From contig CABSJA010000046.1 in assembly GCA_902477915.1 (NCBI GenBank), forward strand, positions 1 through 14,419: a stretch of DNA of 14,419 bases. The letters run 5' to 3'. Under the pieces are notes generated by a model. The model made no database searches. It was not told the origin of the DNA and saw only the letters and a program-made list of their open reading frames with translations. The translations under genes and the position numbers were made by a program. Positions 7,250 through 13,889 of this stretch are shown here, piece by piece (within the stretch, counting starts at the first letter, position 1; every line of letters begins with the position of its first letter). The DNA comes from an uncultured Veillonella sp. Its GTDB lineage: Bacteria; Bacillota; Negativicutes; Veillonellales; Veillonellaceae.

Positions 7250-8629
7250 TTAGCTCCTTTTAGCTTTATAGTTAGCACATATATCAACAAAATGTTGTGC
7301 ACCTTCATCAGAACCAGCAAAGTTCAAATGTAAATACGATGCTAATACATTATCAGTTGCATAGCCGCCATCATAAGATTGAGGTCTTCGACCTCCTTCT
7401 AAGTGAAAAGCCCAAGGGAATTTTTCTACAGTTGGTTCCATCCTAGAGAAATGGAACTCATGCCCACGAAGAGATGTATCTGCGGCACCTAATAAGGTAT
7501 CTCGCTTAGCTGTAGCCGTAACATACCCTACTTTTTGTAGCTTTTGTTGCATAATGCAATTAGCAGGTACAATACCTACTGTATCATATACGGCGCCCTT
7601 AAAATCGTGGATACTTTCACATAAATACATGAGGCCACCACATTCTGCATAAATAGGCATACCTTTTTCATTAGCTTCACGGATAGATTCCTTCATTGAC
7701 TCGTTACTAGAGAGTTGGAACAAGAACATTTCAGGGAAGCCACCACCAAATACAAGGCCGTCTACTTCGGGAATCACTAAATCATTAAGAGGGCTAAAAT
7801 AAACGAGCTCGGCCCCCTTCTCTTCTAAGGCAGCTAAACTTGCAGGATAGTAGAAAGAGAACGCCTCATCATAGGCTACGCCAATTTTAACTCGCTTTTC
7901 AACGGATTTAGCATCTACAGCCTCCGGCAACTCGATAGCAGGTGCACTAGATGCAATATCCAACAATTGACCTAGATTTACCATTTTCTCAACAGCTTCG
8001 CGAATCGTGTTGATTGCCTCTGTTGGATCAATCTCAGTAACAGGTGTGAGTCCTAAATGGCGCTCTGGAGAGTGCATACGATCATCGCGATAAATAGCAC
8101 CAATAACAGGTACACCTATTTTATCCATACCTTCACGAACCATGCGCTCGTGGTTGGCAGAACCTAAGCGGTTCAAGATAACGCCGCCAAAGTTTACCTC
8201 TGGATCATAATCACGGAAACCTTTAGCAATAGCTGCCGCACTTTCACCCATGGCCTTGCAATCGATAACAAGCACCACCGGTGCATTCAATTGTTTAGCA
8301 ATTTGAGCTGTAGAACTAACGCCTTCTCGACCACCATCATAAAGGCCCATAACACCTTCAATAATAGCAAGGTCTACTCCATGCGCCATAGTAGCAAAGA
8401 AAGGATTTAATTTGTGAGGTGGCACGAGCCACGTATCTAAATTATAGCTGTCACGGCCGGATGCAATTTTATGAAAGCCCGGATCAATATAATCCGGGCC
8501 CACTTTAAAGGATTGCACCGTACGTCCACCATTTGCATAAGCAGCCAATAAGCCCGCTACAATAGTTGTTTTACCTACACCAGAGTTAGTGCCAGCAATG
8601 ACAACACGTGGAATATGTACTGTGTTCAT
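7250..8629 (-). CDS. cbiA: Cobyrinate a,c-diamide synthase
   Basis: ATP- and glutamine-dependent amidation of the a and c carboxylates of cobyrinate. The 459-residue protein has the two expected halves. The N-terminal synthetase domain starts with the P-loop AGTNSGVGKTT (12-22) and includes EGVMGLYDG (91-99). The C-terminal class I glutamine amidotransferase domain has GGGFPE (295-300), the nucleophile C330 in YAECGGLMYL, RGHEFHFSR (388-396), and a probable catalytic histidine H434 in SYLHLNF. The ATG at 8629 has GAGGT upstream. The gene sits 29 bases after cbiL and two bases before cobO. With cbiK and cbiL nearby, the name cbiA (cobalt-early pathway) is preferred over cobB. All key residues are present, so it should be active. 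Confidence 0.95.
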   Translation of the reverse strand: MNTVHIPRVVIAGTNSGVGKTTIVAGLLAAYANGGRTVQSFKVGPDYIDPGFHKIASGRDSYNLDTWLVPPHKLNPFFATMAHGVDLAIIEGVMGLYDGGREGVSSTAQIAKQLNAPVVLVIDCKAMGESAAAIAKGFRDYDPEVNFGGVILNRLGSANHERMVREGMDKIGVPVIGAIYRDDRMHSPERHLGLTPVTEIDPTEAINTIREAVEKMVNLGQLLDIASSAPAIELPEAVDAKSVEKRVKIGVAYDEAFSFYYPASLAALEEKGAELVYFSPLNDLVIPEVDGLVFGGGFPEMFLFQLSSNESMKESIREANEKGMPIYAECGGLMYLCESIHDFKGAVYDTVGIVPANCIMQQKLQKVGYVTATAKRDTLLGAADTSLRGHEFHFSRMEPTVEKFPWAFHLEGGRRPQSYDGGYATDNVLASYLHLNFAGSDEGAQHFVDICANYKAKRS

Positions 8630-8658
8630 AAATATTACCTCGTAATACGACGTGTTTG

Positions 8659-9366
8659 TTAACGGTCCTTACGTTTTGCAAGGATTGTAGACAAGTAGTT
8701 GAGTTTAGTATCTTTTGGCATATTATCAAGGCCTACGAATACTTGCTCATCAGGCAAACCTACACGGCTAATCATAACCGCATCATCTGCCATATTGTGT
8801 TTAAGCAATGTTTCTTGTACTTCATCAAAGTTTTTGTACACTTTCATGATTACTGCATCATCAGCTACGGCTAATACAGCATCAATTTTTTCTTTAGGTG
8901 CTGTAGCAGGAACGATAGCTAATACTTCTTCCTTCTCTACGATTGGATAACCAAGGTGGGAACCAATAGCACAGAAAGCAGTAATGCCAGGAATTGTTTC
9001 AATTTCATGGCCTGTATTTTCAATCAAGCGATATACATACATGTATGTGCTGTAGAACATAGGATCACCCAATGTTAAGAACACAACGCTTTTACCTTGA
9101 TCTAAGTAGGACAAGATAATGCGTTTTGCTTCTTGCCAGCCTTCCTCTTGTGTAGCATCATCCAATACCATTGGGAATACTACAGGAACGATTTCAGTAT
9201 GTTCTTGAATGTATGGGGAAGCAATATTAAGTGCTACAGAACCATCTTTCTTTTCTGTTTTAGGTGTGATGATAATATCTGCTTCACCTACGATACGAGC
9301 AGCTTTCACAGTCATTAATTCAGAATCGCCAGGGCCTACGCCAATGCCATATAATTTACCTTTCAT
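8659..9366 (-). CDS. cbiL: Cobalt-factor II / precorrin-2 C20-methyltransferase
   Basis: Uses S-adenosylmethionine to methylate C20 of the cobalt-containing ring, the methylation that marks the carbon later lost during ring contraction. At 235 residues it is the normal length of a tetrapyrrole methylase. GVGPGD (9-14) near the N-terminus and LGDPMFYSTYMY (99-110) are the glycine-rich SAM-binding segments, and ETIPGITAFCAIGSHLG (123-139) is the following conserved block. The ATG at 9366 has AGGAGA upstream. A plausible promoter lies in the 86-base gap to cbiK, so it could be read both from cbiK and independently. Cobalt-factor II is the likely substrate because the neighbouring chelatase is of the cobalt-early type. 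Specificity is not proven by the sequence. Confidence 0.92.
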   Translation of the reverse strand: MKGKLYGIGVGPGDSELMTVKAARIVGEADIIITPKTEKKDGSVALNIASPYIQEHTEIVPVVFPMVLDDATQEEGWQEAKRIILSYLDQGKSVVFLTLGDPMFYSTYMYVYRLIENTGHEIETIPGITAFCAIGSHLGYPIVEKEEVLAIVPATAPKEKIDAVLAVADDAVIMKVYKNFDEVQETLLKHNMADDAVMISRVGLPDEQVFVGLDNMPKDTKLNYLSTILAKRKDR

Positions 9367-9418
9367 GGGGTTCTCCTATTCTTATAGTTACATTCTATTT
9401 ATAATTGTAATATCTTTT

Positions 9419-9447
9419 ATTATAACTAATTTATGCAAGATATACAA
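9419..9447 (-). promoter_or_regulatory. Possible internal promoter ahead of cbiL
   Basis: Minus strand perfect TATAAT (complement of 9419-9424) with a weak -35, TTGTAT (complement of 9442-9447), 17 bases apart. It lies just downstream of the cbiK stop, with no terminator in between, so it would be an extra start for cbiL-cbiA-cobO. Confidence 0.4.
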
Positions 9448-9452
9448 AACTA

Positions 9453-10307
9453 CTATTTAATATTTGGAATTGTTGGACGATGTGGACTACGTTTGCCATA
9501 CAAATCATCAATACAATCTTGCACATGTTGACGGAAGATATCTTGTATTGCTTCATATTCACCAAGTGCGCTATGGATTGGTTTAACTTCATAACCATAA
9601 TCAGCAAGTTCATTAATAACGCTATCTTCTTCGTCACCAAAGAGATCGTTTTGTGCATGATCTCCAAGAACTAATAATAATGGGTGCACATAAATTGTAT
9701 TTGGACGCTTCCCATCAAGCCATTCCCATGGCATAGCTATATCAGCCACATAAGGAGCATTCTCTAAAACGGCGATACGTATATTTGTAAGGCCATCACG
9801 AATCAATTTAAACTGTAAATTACCATACGAGGAGTTGCCAGAGCCTAGGCCACCGTGACCAACTAGTAATAAACCGTCGTCCTTAGAAATGTTAAGAGAT
9901 TTAATGAAGCGGTCAATTAAGATTTGGTAATCATCTGGATGCTCTTCTTGCCCCAGGTAATATACGAGAGGTCTACCTACGCGCAATACTTCAAGCTGAC
10001 CTTCCCCTTCATGAGCAAGGATATTATTTTTCAATTTATCAAACTCTTCACCGCCAGTGAAGTGAAGTGGTTGTACATACACATGTGTATACCCGTCTTG
10101 GATAAGTTTTTCTAACGCCCCTTGTTCAGTAGGCACCTCAATACCGCGTTCACGTAAACGTTTAACGATAATACGAGAAGAAAATGCTAATTCCACAGTA
10201 TAATCTGGATAGGATTTACGGATATGCTCCACAACGGAATCAATATTATGTTCACGAGCACTGTCAACAGTGGACCCAAAAGCAACAACTAAAATAGCTT
10301 GTTTCAT
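9453..10307 (-). CDS. cbiK: Sirohydrochlorin cobaltochelatase (cytoplasmic CbiK)
   Basis: Inserts Co2+ into sirohydrochlorin (or precorrin-2), the committing step of the cobalt-early cobalamin route. The 284-residue protein has no signal peptide, so it is cytoplasmic. The metal-site histidines are H151 in LLVGHGG and H217 in LGDHAQND, corresponding to the two histidines that define the family. H82 and E88 in QPLHFTGGEEF line the active-site cleft. The N-terminus ILVVAFGSTVDSARE is the conserved opening of the fold. The ATG at 10307 has AAGGAGA upstream. It is the first gene of the cobalamin unit. Its promoter region holds a 10-bp direct repeat. Two further family members follow to the right, but this one has the full set of expected residues and is the best candidate for the biosynthetic enzyme. 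Confidence 0.93.
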   Translation of the reverse strand: MKQAILVVAFGSTVDSAREHNIDSVVEHIRKSYPDYTVELAFSSRIIVKRLRERGIEVPTEQGALEKLIQDGYTHVYVQPLHFTGGEEFDKLKNNILAHEGEGQLEVLRVGRPLVYYLGQEEHPDDYQILIDRFIKSLNISKDDGLLLVGHGGLGSGNSSYGNLQFKLIRDGLTNIRIAVLENAPYVADIAMPWEWLDGKRPNTIYVHPLLLVLGDHAQNDLFGDEEDSVINELADYGYEVKPIHSALGEYEAIQDIFRQHVQDCIDDLYGKRSPHRPTIPNIK

Positions 10308-10341
10308 GGAAGTCTCCTTATCTAATTAATAATGTATCTTA

Positions 10342-10347
10342 ATCATA
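10342..10347 (-). promoter_or_regulatory. Candidate extended -10 promoter of cbiK
   Basis: The minus strand reads TGGTATGAT: a TGn motif before TATGAT (five of six matches to TATAAT). No good -35 is visible. It lies 35 bases upstream of the start codon at 10307 and overlaps one copy of a 10-bp direct repeat. Confidence 0.4.
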
Positions 10348-10378
10348 CCATAGACGACACATTAGGGGCATACCATAG
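10344..10378. repeat. 10-bp direct repeat CATACCATAG in the cbiK control region
   Basis: CATACCATAG occurs at 10344-10353 and 10369-10378, a period of 25 bases. The first copy overlaps the candidate -10 and the second lies around -35. Each copy is followed by a similar ACGAC or GACG stretch. The arrangement resembles paired operator sites, but no regulator can be named. Confidence 0.45.
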
Positions 10379-10419
10379 GACGTATAAAATGGATATTATA
10401 AATATTTTTCATAGTAAAA

Positions 10420-10463
10420 GTAAAAATCCTCCTCATTGGATTTCCAACAAGGAGGACTTTTAC
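10420..10463 (-). terminator. Rho-independent terminator of the degenerate CbiK gene
   Basis: Long interrupted stem: GTAAAA (10420-10425) with TTTTAC (10458-10463), one A/C mismatch, TCCTCCT (10427-10433) with AGGAGGA (10450-10456), then an inner TTGG/CCAA. On the minus strand it leads into TTTTTACTTTTAC. It separates the gene ending at 10515 from the cbiK promoter. Confidence 0.8.
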
Positions 10464-10514
10464 GTATATAAAGGAGTGTGGAGAGATGTATGTCTAATTA
10501 TGTAAGAGATCAAT

Positions 10515-11396
10515 CTAAGAAATCATACCTTGTGCTTCCATACGAGAGTTTGTCATTACAGGTTTTACAGATTCACGAGGCATGGGACGCTTCCGATCAG
10601 ACATGCGGATAGCTTGGCCTAAATGTTTCAAGAATAAATCTTGTACATAAGGGTTTTCACCAAGACCTTCATTCCAAATATCTACATTGTACCCTTCTTC
10701 AGCGAGCAATGCATAAATGGAGTCAGAACGTTCACCGCCAAGGTAGTCCATTAAATGTGTAGAACCAATAAGAGCTAATGGTACTACTAACAAGTCTTTA
10801 TGACCCATACGATCTAATAATGTAAGTGCTTGTTTAAATGTAGGGAACCCATTTGTAGTAAATACTACTACATTTGGTGCTGCACCGTACATAGCTTTCA
10901 ATTGTAATGTGCTAAACTCCAATTGATTTTGACCATTTGCCATGAGAACTACAGATTTATTAAGTGCTTTTGTATTAACATGGCGTACGATACTTTCTAA
11001 TGTTGCTTCATAATCGTCAGCATAGTTTTTTACACCTAATGATGTAAGTAACGGTTTACCAATATTTACTTGATTAAAACCATATTCATTGCTATGTAAA
11101 AACTTCAATGCTTGTTTACGCATTTGTTGGTAACACTGATCTGCTACCAATGTTACAGGTTGAATGTATACCTCATCGACACCCAACCGAGCAAAATCCT
11201 GCATAGCGTCTATGAAAGAAGAAATCTTTTCATCGTACTTCTCGTTCCACTTCTCTACTAATGCATCAGATAAGAATACACGGCGTACCTCCATATCGCT
11301 ATACATGGAACGTACTTTTTTCTCTATACTGCCGATGGATTTCTCCACAGCATCTTGATAAATTGATCCAAAGGATGCAATAATTATGCCTTTCAT
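10515..11396 (-). CDS. CbiK-family protein with a degenerate metal site (probable pseudo-chelatase)
   Basis: A 293-residue cytoplasmic protein aligning along its length with the CbiK at 9453-10307. It shares the opening (MKGIIIASFGSIYQDA), EVYIQP (75-80), the lengths between blocks, and a C-terminal GLGENPYVQDLF like that of the exported paralogue. The residues that bind metal in the family are gone. The first histidine is N154 in LMANGQN, the second aligns with T213 in GSTHLMD (a histidine sits one residue later), the cleft histidine is T82, and the glutamate is C88. It is therefore unlikely to insert cobalt by the known mechanism. It may bind a tetrapyrrole or metal, or act as a partner or regulator. 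The reading frame is intact and has a good GGAGGT site, its own promoter, a Fur-like box and a strong terminator, so it is not a decayed pseudogene. The real function is unknown. Confidence 0.8.
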   Translation of the reverse strand: MKGIIIASFGSIYQDAVEKSIGSIEKKVRSMYSDMEVRRVFLSDALVEKWNEKYDEKISSFIDAMQDFARLGVDEVYIQPVTLVADQCYQQMRKQALKFLHSNEYGFNQVNIGKPLLTSLGVKNYADDYEATLESIVRHVNTKALNKSVVLMANGQNQLEFSTLQLKAMYGAAPNVVVFTTNGFPTFKQALTLLDRMGHKDLLVVPLALIGSTHLMDYLGGERSDSIYALLAEEGYNVDIWNEGLGENPYVQDLFLKHLGQAIRMSDRKRPMPRESVKPVMTNSRMEAQGMIS

Positions 11397-11439
11397 ATGT
11401 GACCTCCATATTGCTCATACATGATACAATCTTCATAAC

Positions 11440-11454
11440 TGAAAATTGTTATCA
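11440..11454 (-). promoter_or_regulatory. Fur-like box upstream of the degenerate CbiK gene
   Basis: The minus strand reads TGATAACAATTTTCA. Against the 7-1-7 Fur consensus TGATAATnATTATCA it matches 12 of 14 fixed positions. It lies just downstream of the predicted transcription start and about 45 bases before the start codon, where bound Fur would block initiation or early elongation. Regulation by iron is inferred. Confidence 0.5.
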
Positions 11455-11468
11455 ACTACTATGTAATA

Positions 11469-11497
11469 ATAGTACAAGATTCACGAATATAAGTCAA
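11469..11497 (-). promoter_or_regulatory. Promoter of the degenerate CbiK gene
   Basis: Minus strand TTGACT (complement of 11492-11497), 17-base spacer, TACTAT (complement of 11469-11474). Five of six and four of six matches respectively. The leader would be about 65 bases. Confidence 0.55.
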
Positions 11498-11661
11498 TGA
11501 GAAATAATATCAAAATTTATCTAGATGACAAGAAAATAAAATTACTCATGTATTCACATATTCATATCCATATAACCAAAAAGAATATAATTATAAAAAC
11601 TAATACTATACTATATTCATCACATTATTTTCTTAAAAACACCTTATTTTTCCTATACTTC

Positions 11662-11690
11662 TAGGGGTATGGGGTTTATTGACACCCCTA
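11662..11690. promoter_or_regulatory. G-run inverted repeat spanning the -35 of the exported chelatase promoter
   Basis: TAGGGGT (11662-11668) and ACCCCTA (11684-11690) form a perfect 7-bp inverted repeat. A second GGGGT at 11671-11675 offers an alternative left arm. The right arm begins on the last base of the -35 TTGACA. It could be an operator, or a weak terminator (TTTTCCTTTG follows) against transcription from upstream. Confidence 0.4.
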
Positions 11691-11707
11691 TTTTCCTTTG
11701 TTACGAT
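11679..11707 (+). promoter_or_regulatory. Promoter of the exported CbiK gene
   Basis: Perfect TTGACA (11679-11684), 17-base spacer, TACGAT (11702-11707) with a TGn extension directly before it. The predicted leader to the start at 11837 is about 120 bases. Confidence 0.65.
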
Positions 11708-11836
11708 TGGCGTGAGGTTATATATATGCAATTAATCTATAGTGGTCTATAAACCTATAACGATTTATATAAAATTATCTATACTACTAAGATCATTGCA
11801 TAGATTTGTAGTTTAATTATAGATAGGAGTATTAAA

Positions 11837-12826
11837 ATGAAAAAACAATTAGCATTAGCATCCGCTATTTTGGGTCTTGCCGTATCCGTTGGTGCACCGG
11901 TTGTATCTCATGCAGCATACCAATTGAATGATGAAGTAAAAGATCCTACTCCAGCATTAAAAGAAGCTGCTGCAATTGGTGTTCGTACACACAATACTGA
12001 AGCTTTACAAAACTTGCCAAACAAAGATGCTATCGTTGTTATGAGCTTTGGTACAACTTATAAAGATACTCGTGCGAAAACAATCGATGCAACTGTAGAT
12101 GCTATTAAAGCAGCTCATCCAAACACAAAAGTAATTACAGCTTTCACAAGCCATATTATTCGTGATCGTATCCAACAAAAAGAAGGTATTACTTACCCAA
12201 CTCCTGAAGAAGCATTGGCTGAACTAAAAAAAGACGGTTACACTCGCGTTGCATTAGCATCCCTTGATGTAATCCCTGGTATGGAATACAACTACGATGC
12301 AGCAGTATATAATTTGTACAAAGATAATTTCAAAAAAATGACACTTGGTACATCTCTTATGTACTGGATGGGTCAAGAAAACCAAACTGACCAAGTTATT
12401 GAAACATTAAAAGCTGTTCAATCTCAATTCCCTAAATTAGGCAAAGAAGACGCTCTTCTTATCATGGCTCATGGTACTCCAGATCCTTCCAATGCTTACT
12501 ATTCTGTAATTCAAGACCGTATCCATACTCTTGGTATGAAAAATGTATTTATCTACACAGTAGAAGGTACTCCAAATCTTGAACAAGTTATCCCTCAATT
12601 GAAATTACATGGTATTAAACATGTTACATTGATGCCTTTCATGATGGTTGCTGGTGACCATGCAAACAACGACATGGCTGGTAACGAACCAGATTCCCAC
12701 AAATCCATTCTTGAAAAAGAAGGCTTCAAAGTTGACACTTACATCCATGGTTTAGGTGAAAACCCTAACATCCGTAACTTATTCGTTGAACGTGCTAACG
12801 AATCTTGGGACGCTTTACAAAAATAA
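11837..12826 (+). CDS. Exported CbiK-family chelatase (periplasmic CbiKP-like)
   Basis: A 329-residue CbiK homologue with a classical Sec signal peptide: MKKQ, a hydrophobic core (about residues 5-21), and probable cleavage after VSHA (A26). The mature part keeps the family's metal histidines, H212 in IMAHGTPD and H275 in AGDHANND, and a glutamate E150 in PGMEYNYD. The cleft histidine of cytoplasmic CbiK is replaced by D144 in SLDVIP. Desulfovibrio vulgaris has a similar periplasmic chelatase, CbiKP, which is a haem-binding oligomer and has been linked to iron or haem transport rather than cobalamin synthesis. H94 in AAHPNTK might match its haem ligand, which I cannot verify. The start has ATAGGAG upstream. 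The next gene, 51 bases on with no terminator between, encodes a transporter lipoprotein. Location and retained metal site are well supported, but the physiological metal and substrate are not. Confidence 0.85.
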   Translation: MKKQLALASAILGLAVSVGAPVVSHAAYQLNDEVKDPTPALKEAAAIGVRTHNTEALQNLPNKDAIVVMSFGTTYKDTRAKTIDATVDAIKAAHPNTKVITAFTSHIIRDRIQQKEGITYPTPEEALAELKKDGYTRVALASLDVIPGMEYNYDAAVYNLYKDNFKKMTLGTSLMYWMGQENQTDQVIETLKAVQSQFPKLGKEDALLIMAHGTPDPSNAYYSVIQDRIHTLGMKNVFIYTVEGTPNLEQVIPQLKLHGIKHVTLMPFMMVAGDHANNDMAGNEPDSHKSILEKEGFKVDTYIHGLGENPNIRNLFVERANESWDALQK

Positions 12827-12877
12827 TCAATCTACAATTTAACTAGTATCGTTATATAACGTACATAGGAGTACATC

Positions 12878-13819
12878 ATGAAAAAATTACTACTCTGTAG
12901 TCTAGCTTTGGTCATGATCGTACTAGCAATAGCTGGGTGTGGTAAATCCACATCCAGCTCTTCTGCTACTACGAAGGAACTTACCTTTAATGGTGAAACC
13001 TACACTGTACCAAAGGATCCACAACGCATCGCTGTTCTTTCAAACTCCGTATTGTCCATGCTATACGCAGTGGATGGCAAGGCTATCTCCCGTGCTAGCA
13101 CAACAGATAAGTTAGCTCCAGATTTAGAGGCATTACCTGCATTGGGTCAAACGGCTAACATCAACATGGAACAATTGTTAGGTTTAAAACCGGATGTGGT
13201 ATTGGGTTTGGAAAATCAACATAAAAAATATGAATCCCAATTACAATCTAACAATATTCCAGCCGTACTTTTCAATTACGATGGCATTAAGGATAATGTG
13301 CCAATGCTAACATTCCTTGGAGAGTTAACCAACCATCAAGATAAGGCTAAATCCGTTATTGCAACCTATGAAAGCAACATTCAAAAGGTAAAGGATGCTA
13401 TTAAAAACCAACAACCTGCACGTGTTGCTGTATTACGTGCTACCGGTAAAGGTGTGACAGCCGAAACCGACGAAGCAGTAACTGCATCTATGGTCAAAGA
13501 ATTAGGTATGACAAATGTTGTAACATCTCACCTAGATGGTACAACTAAGGATAAAACGGTACCTTATTCTCTTGAAACATTAACCGCAGATAACCCTGAT
13601 ATTATCTTCGTCGTTACCATGGGTAAAGAAGAAGAAATTACAAAGGCCATGAAGAAAGCTATGACAGATAATCCTGCATGGGCAAATCTTAAGGCTGTAC
13701 AAAACAACCGTGTCATTTACTTACCATCTAAACTATTCCTACTTAACCCAGGTCTACAAACACCTGAGGCTATGGCTCGTTTAGTGAAAGAAGCATATGG
13801 CGTCGATGTGACATTTTAA
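12878..13819 (+). CDS. Substrate-binding lipoprotein of an iron/siderophore/haem/cobalamin-type ABC transporter
   Basis: A 313-residue extracytoplasmic solute-binding protein of the FhuD/BtuF (periplasmic binding protein 2) type. The signal peptide ends in the lipobox LAIAGC, with C21 as the lipidated residue, followed by a serine-rich linker (KSTSSSSATT). PQRIAVLSNSVLSMLYA (about 48-64) is the usual first strand of the fold. INMEQLLGLKPDVVLG is the motif just before the interlobe helix, and NPDIIFVV and AVQNNRVIYLP belong to the second lobe. The ligand could be ferric siderophore, haem or a corrinoid, and the sequence does not decide. It has AGGAG six bases upstream of the ATG. Its position behind the exported chelatase with no promoter of its own suggests one transcript. 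A strong terminator follows. The cognate permease is not in the window. Confidence 0.88.
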   Translation: MKKLLLCSLALVMIVLAIAGCGKSTSSSSATTKELTFNGETYTVPKDPQRIAVLSNSVLSMLYAVDGKAISRASTTDKLAPDLEALPALGQTANINMEQLLGLKPDVVLGLENQHKKYESQLQSNNIPAVLFNYDGIKDNVPMLTFLGELTNHQDKAKSVIATYESNIQKVKDAIKNQQPARVAVLRATGKGVTAETDEAVTASMVKELGMTNVVTSHLDGTTKDKTVPYSLETLTADNPDIIFVVTMGKEEEITKAMKKAMTDNPAWANLKAVQNNRVIYLPSKLFLLNPGLQTPEAMARLVKEAYGVDVTF

Positions 13820-13835
13820 CATATCCTAACATACT

Positions 13836-13871
13836 AAAGAGGGCATTCCCCATTTCGGGAATGCCCTCTTT
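13836..13871. terminator. Bidirectional rho-independent terminator between convergent genes
   Basis: Perfect 15-bp stem AAAGAGGGCATTCCC (13836-13850) and GGGAATGCCCTCTTT (13857-13871), loop CATTTC. The A/T ends give a short T run in both directions. It ends the lipoprotein transcript on the plus strand and the ATPase transcript on the minus strand. Confidence 0.92.
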
Positions 13872-13889
13872 CACTTATAGTCTAGCTAT

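Larger units (their letters stand above)
11397..11836. other. 440-base divergent control region between two chelatase-family genes
   Basis: Very AT-rich region without a credible ORF. From left to right it holds the ribosome binding site, Fur-like box and promoter of the minus-strand gene (11397-11497), an AT-rich stretch in which I see nothing specific (11500-11640), a conspicuous G-run inverted repeat over the -35 of the plus-strand promoter (11662-11707), and a leader of about 120 bases with possible RNA pairing. The length is unusual in an otherwise compact window. Confidence 0.7.

Noticed and set aside
10308..10420. Cobalamin riboswitch ahead of cbiK
   Set aside because: The space is short and none of the conserved B12-box core was seen by eye. 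A covariance-model search would settle it.
11760..11780. Second Fur-like site (ATAAAATTATCT) in the exported chelatase leader
   Set aside because: Only one half matches the consensus and the other half is near random, as expected in AT-rich DNA.
12850..12861. Palindrome CGTTATATAACG between the exported chelatase and the lipoprotein gene
   Set aside because: It could be a small hairpin or protein site, but it is AT-rich, has no T tract and no matching copy elsewhere in the window. Too little to call a feature.
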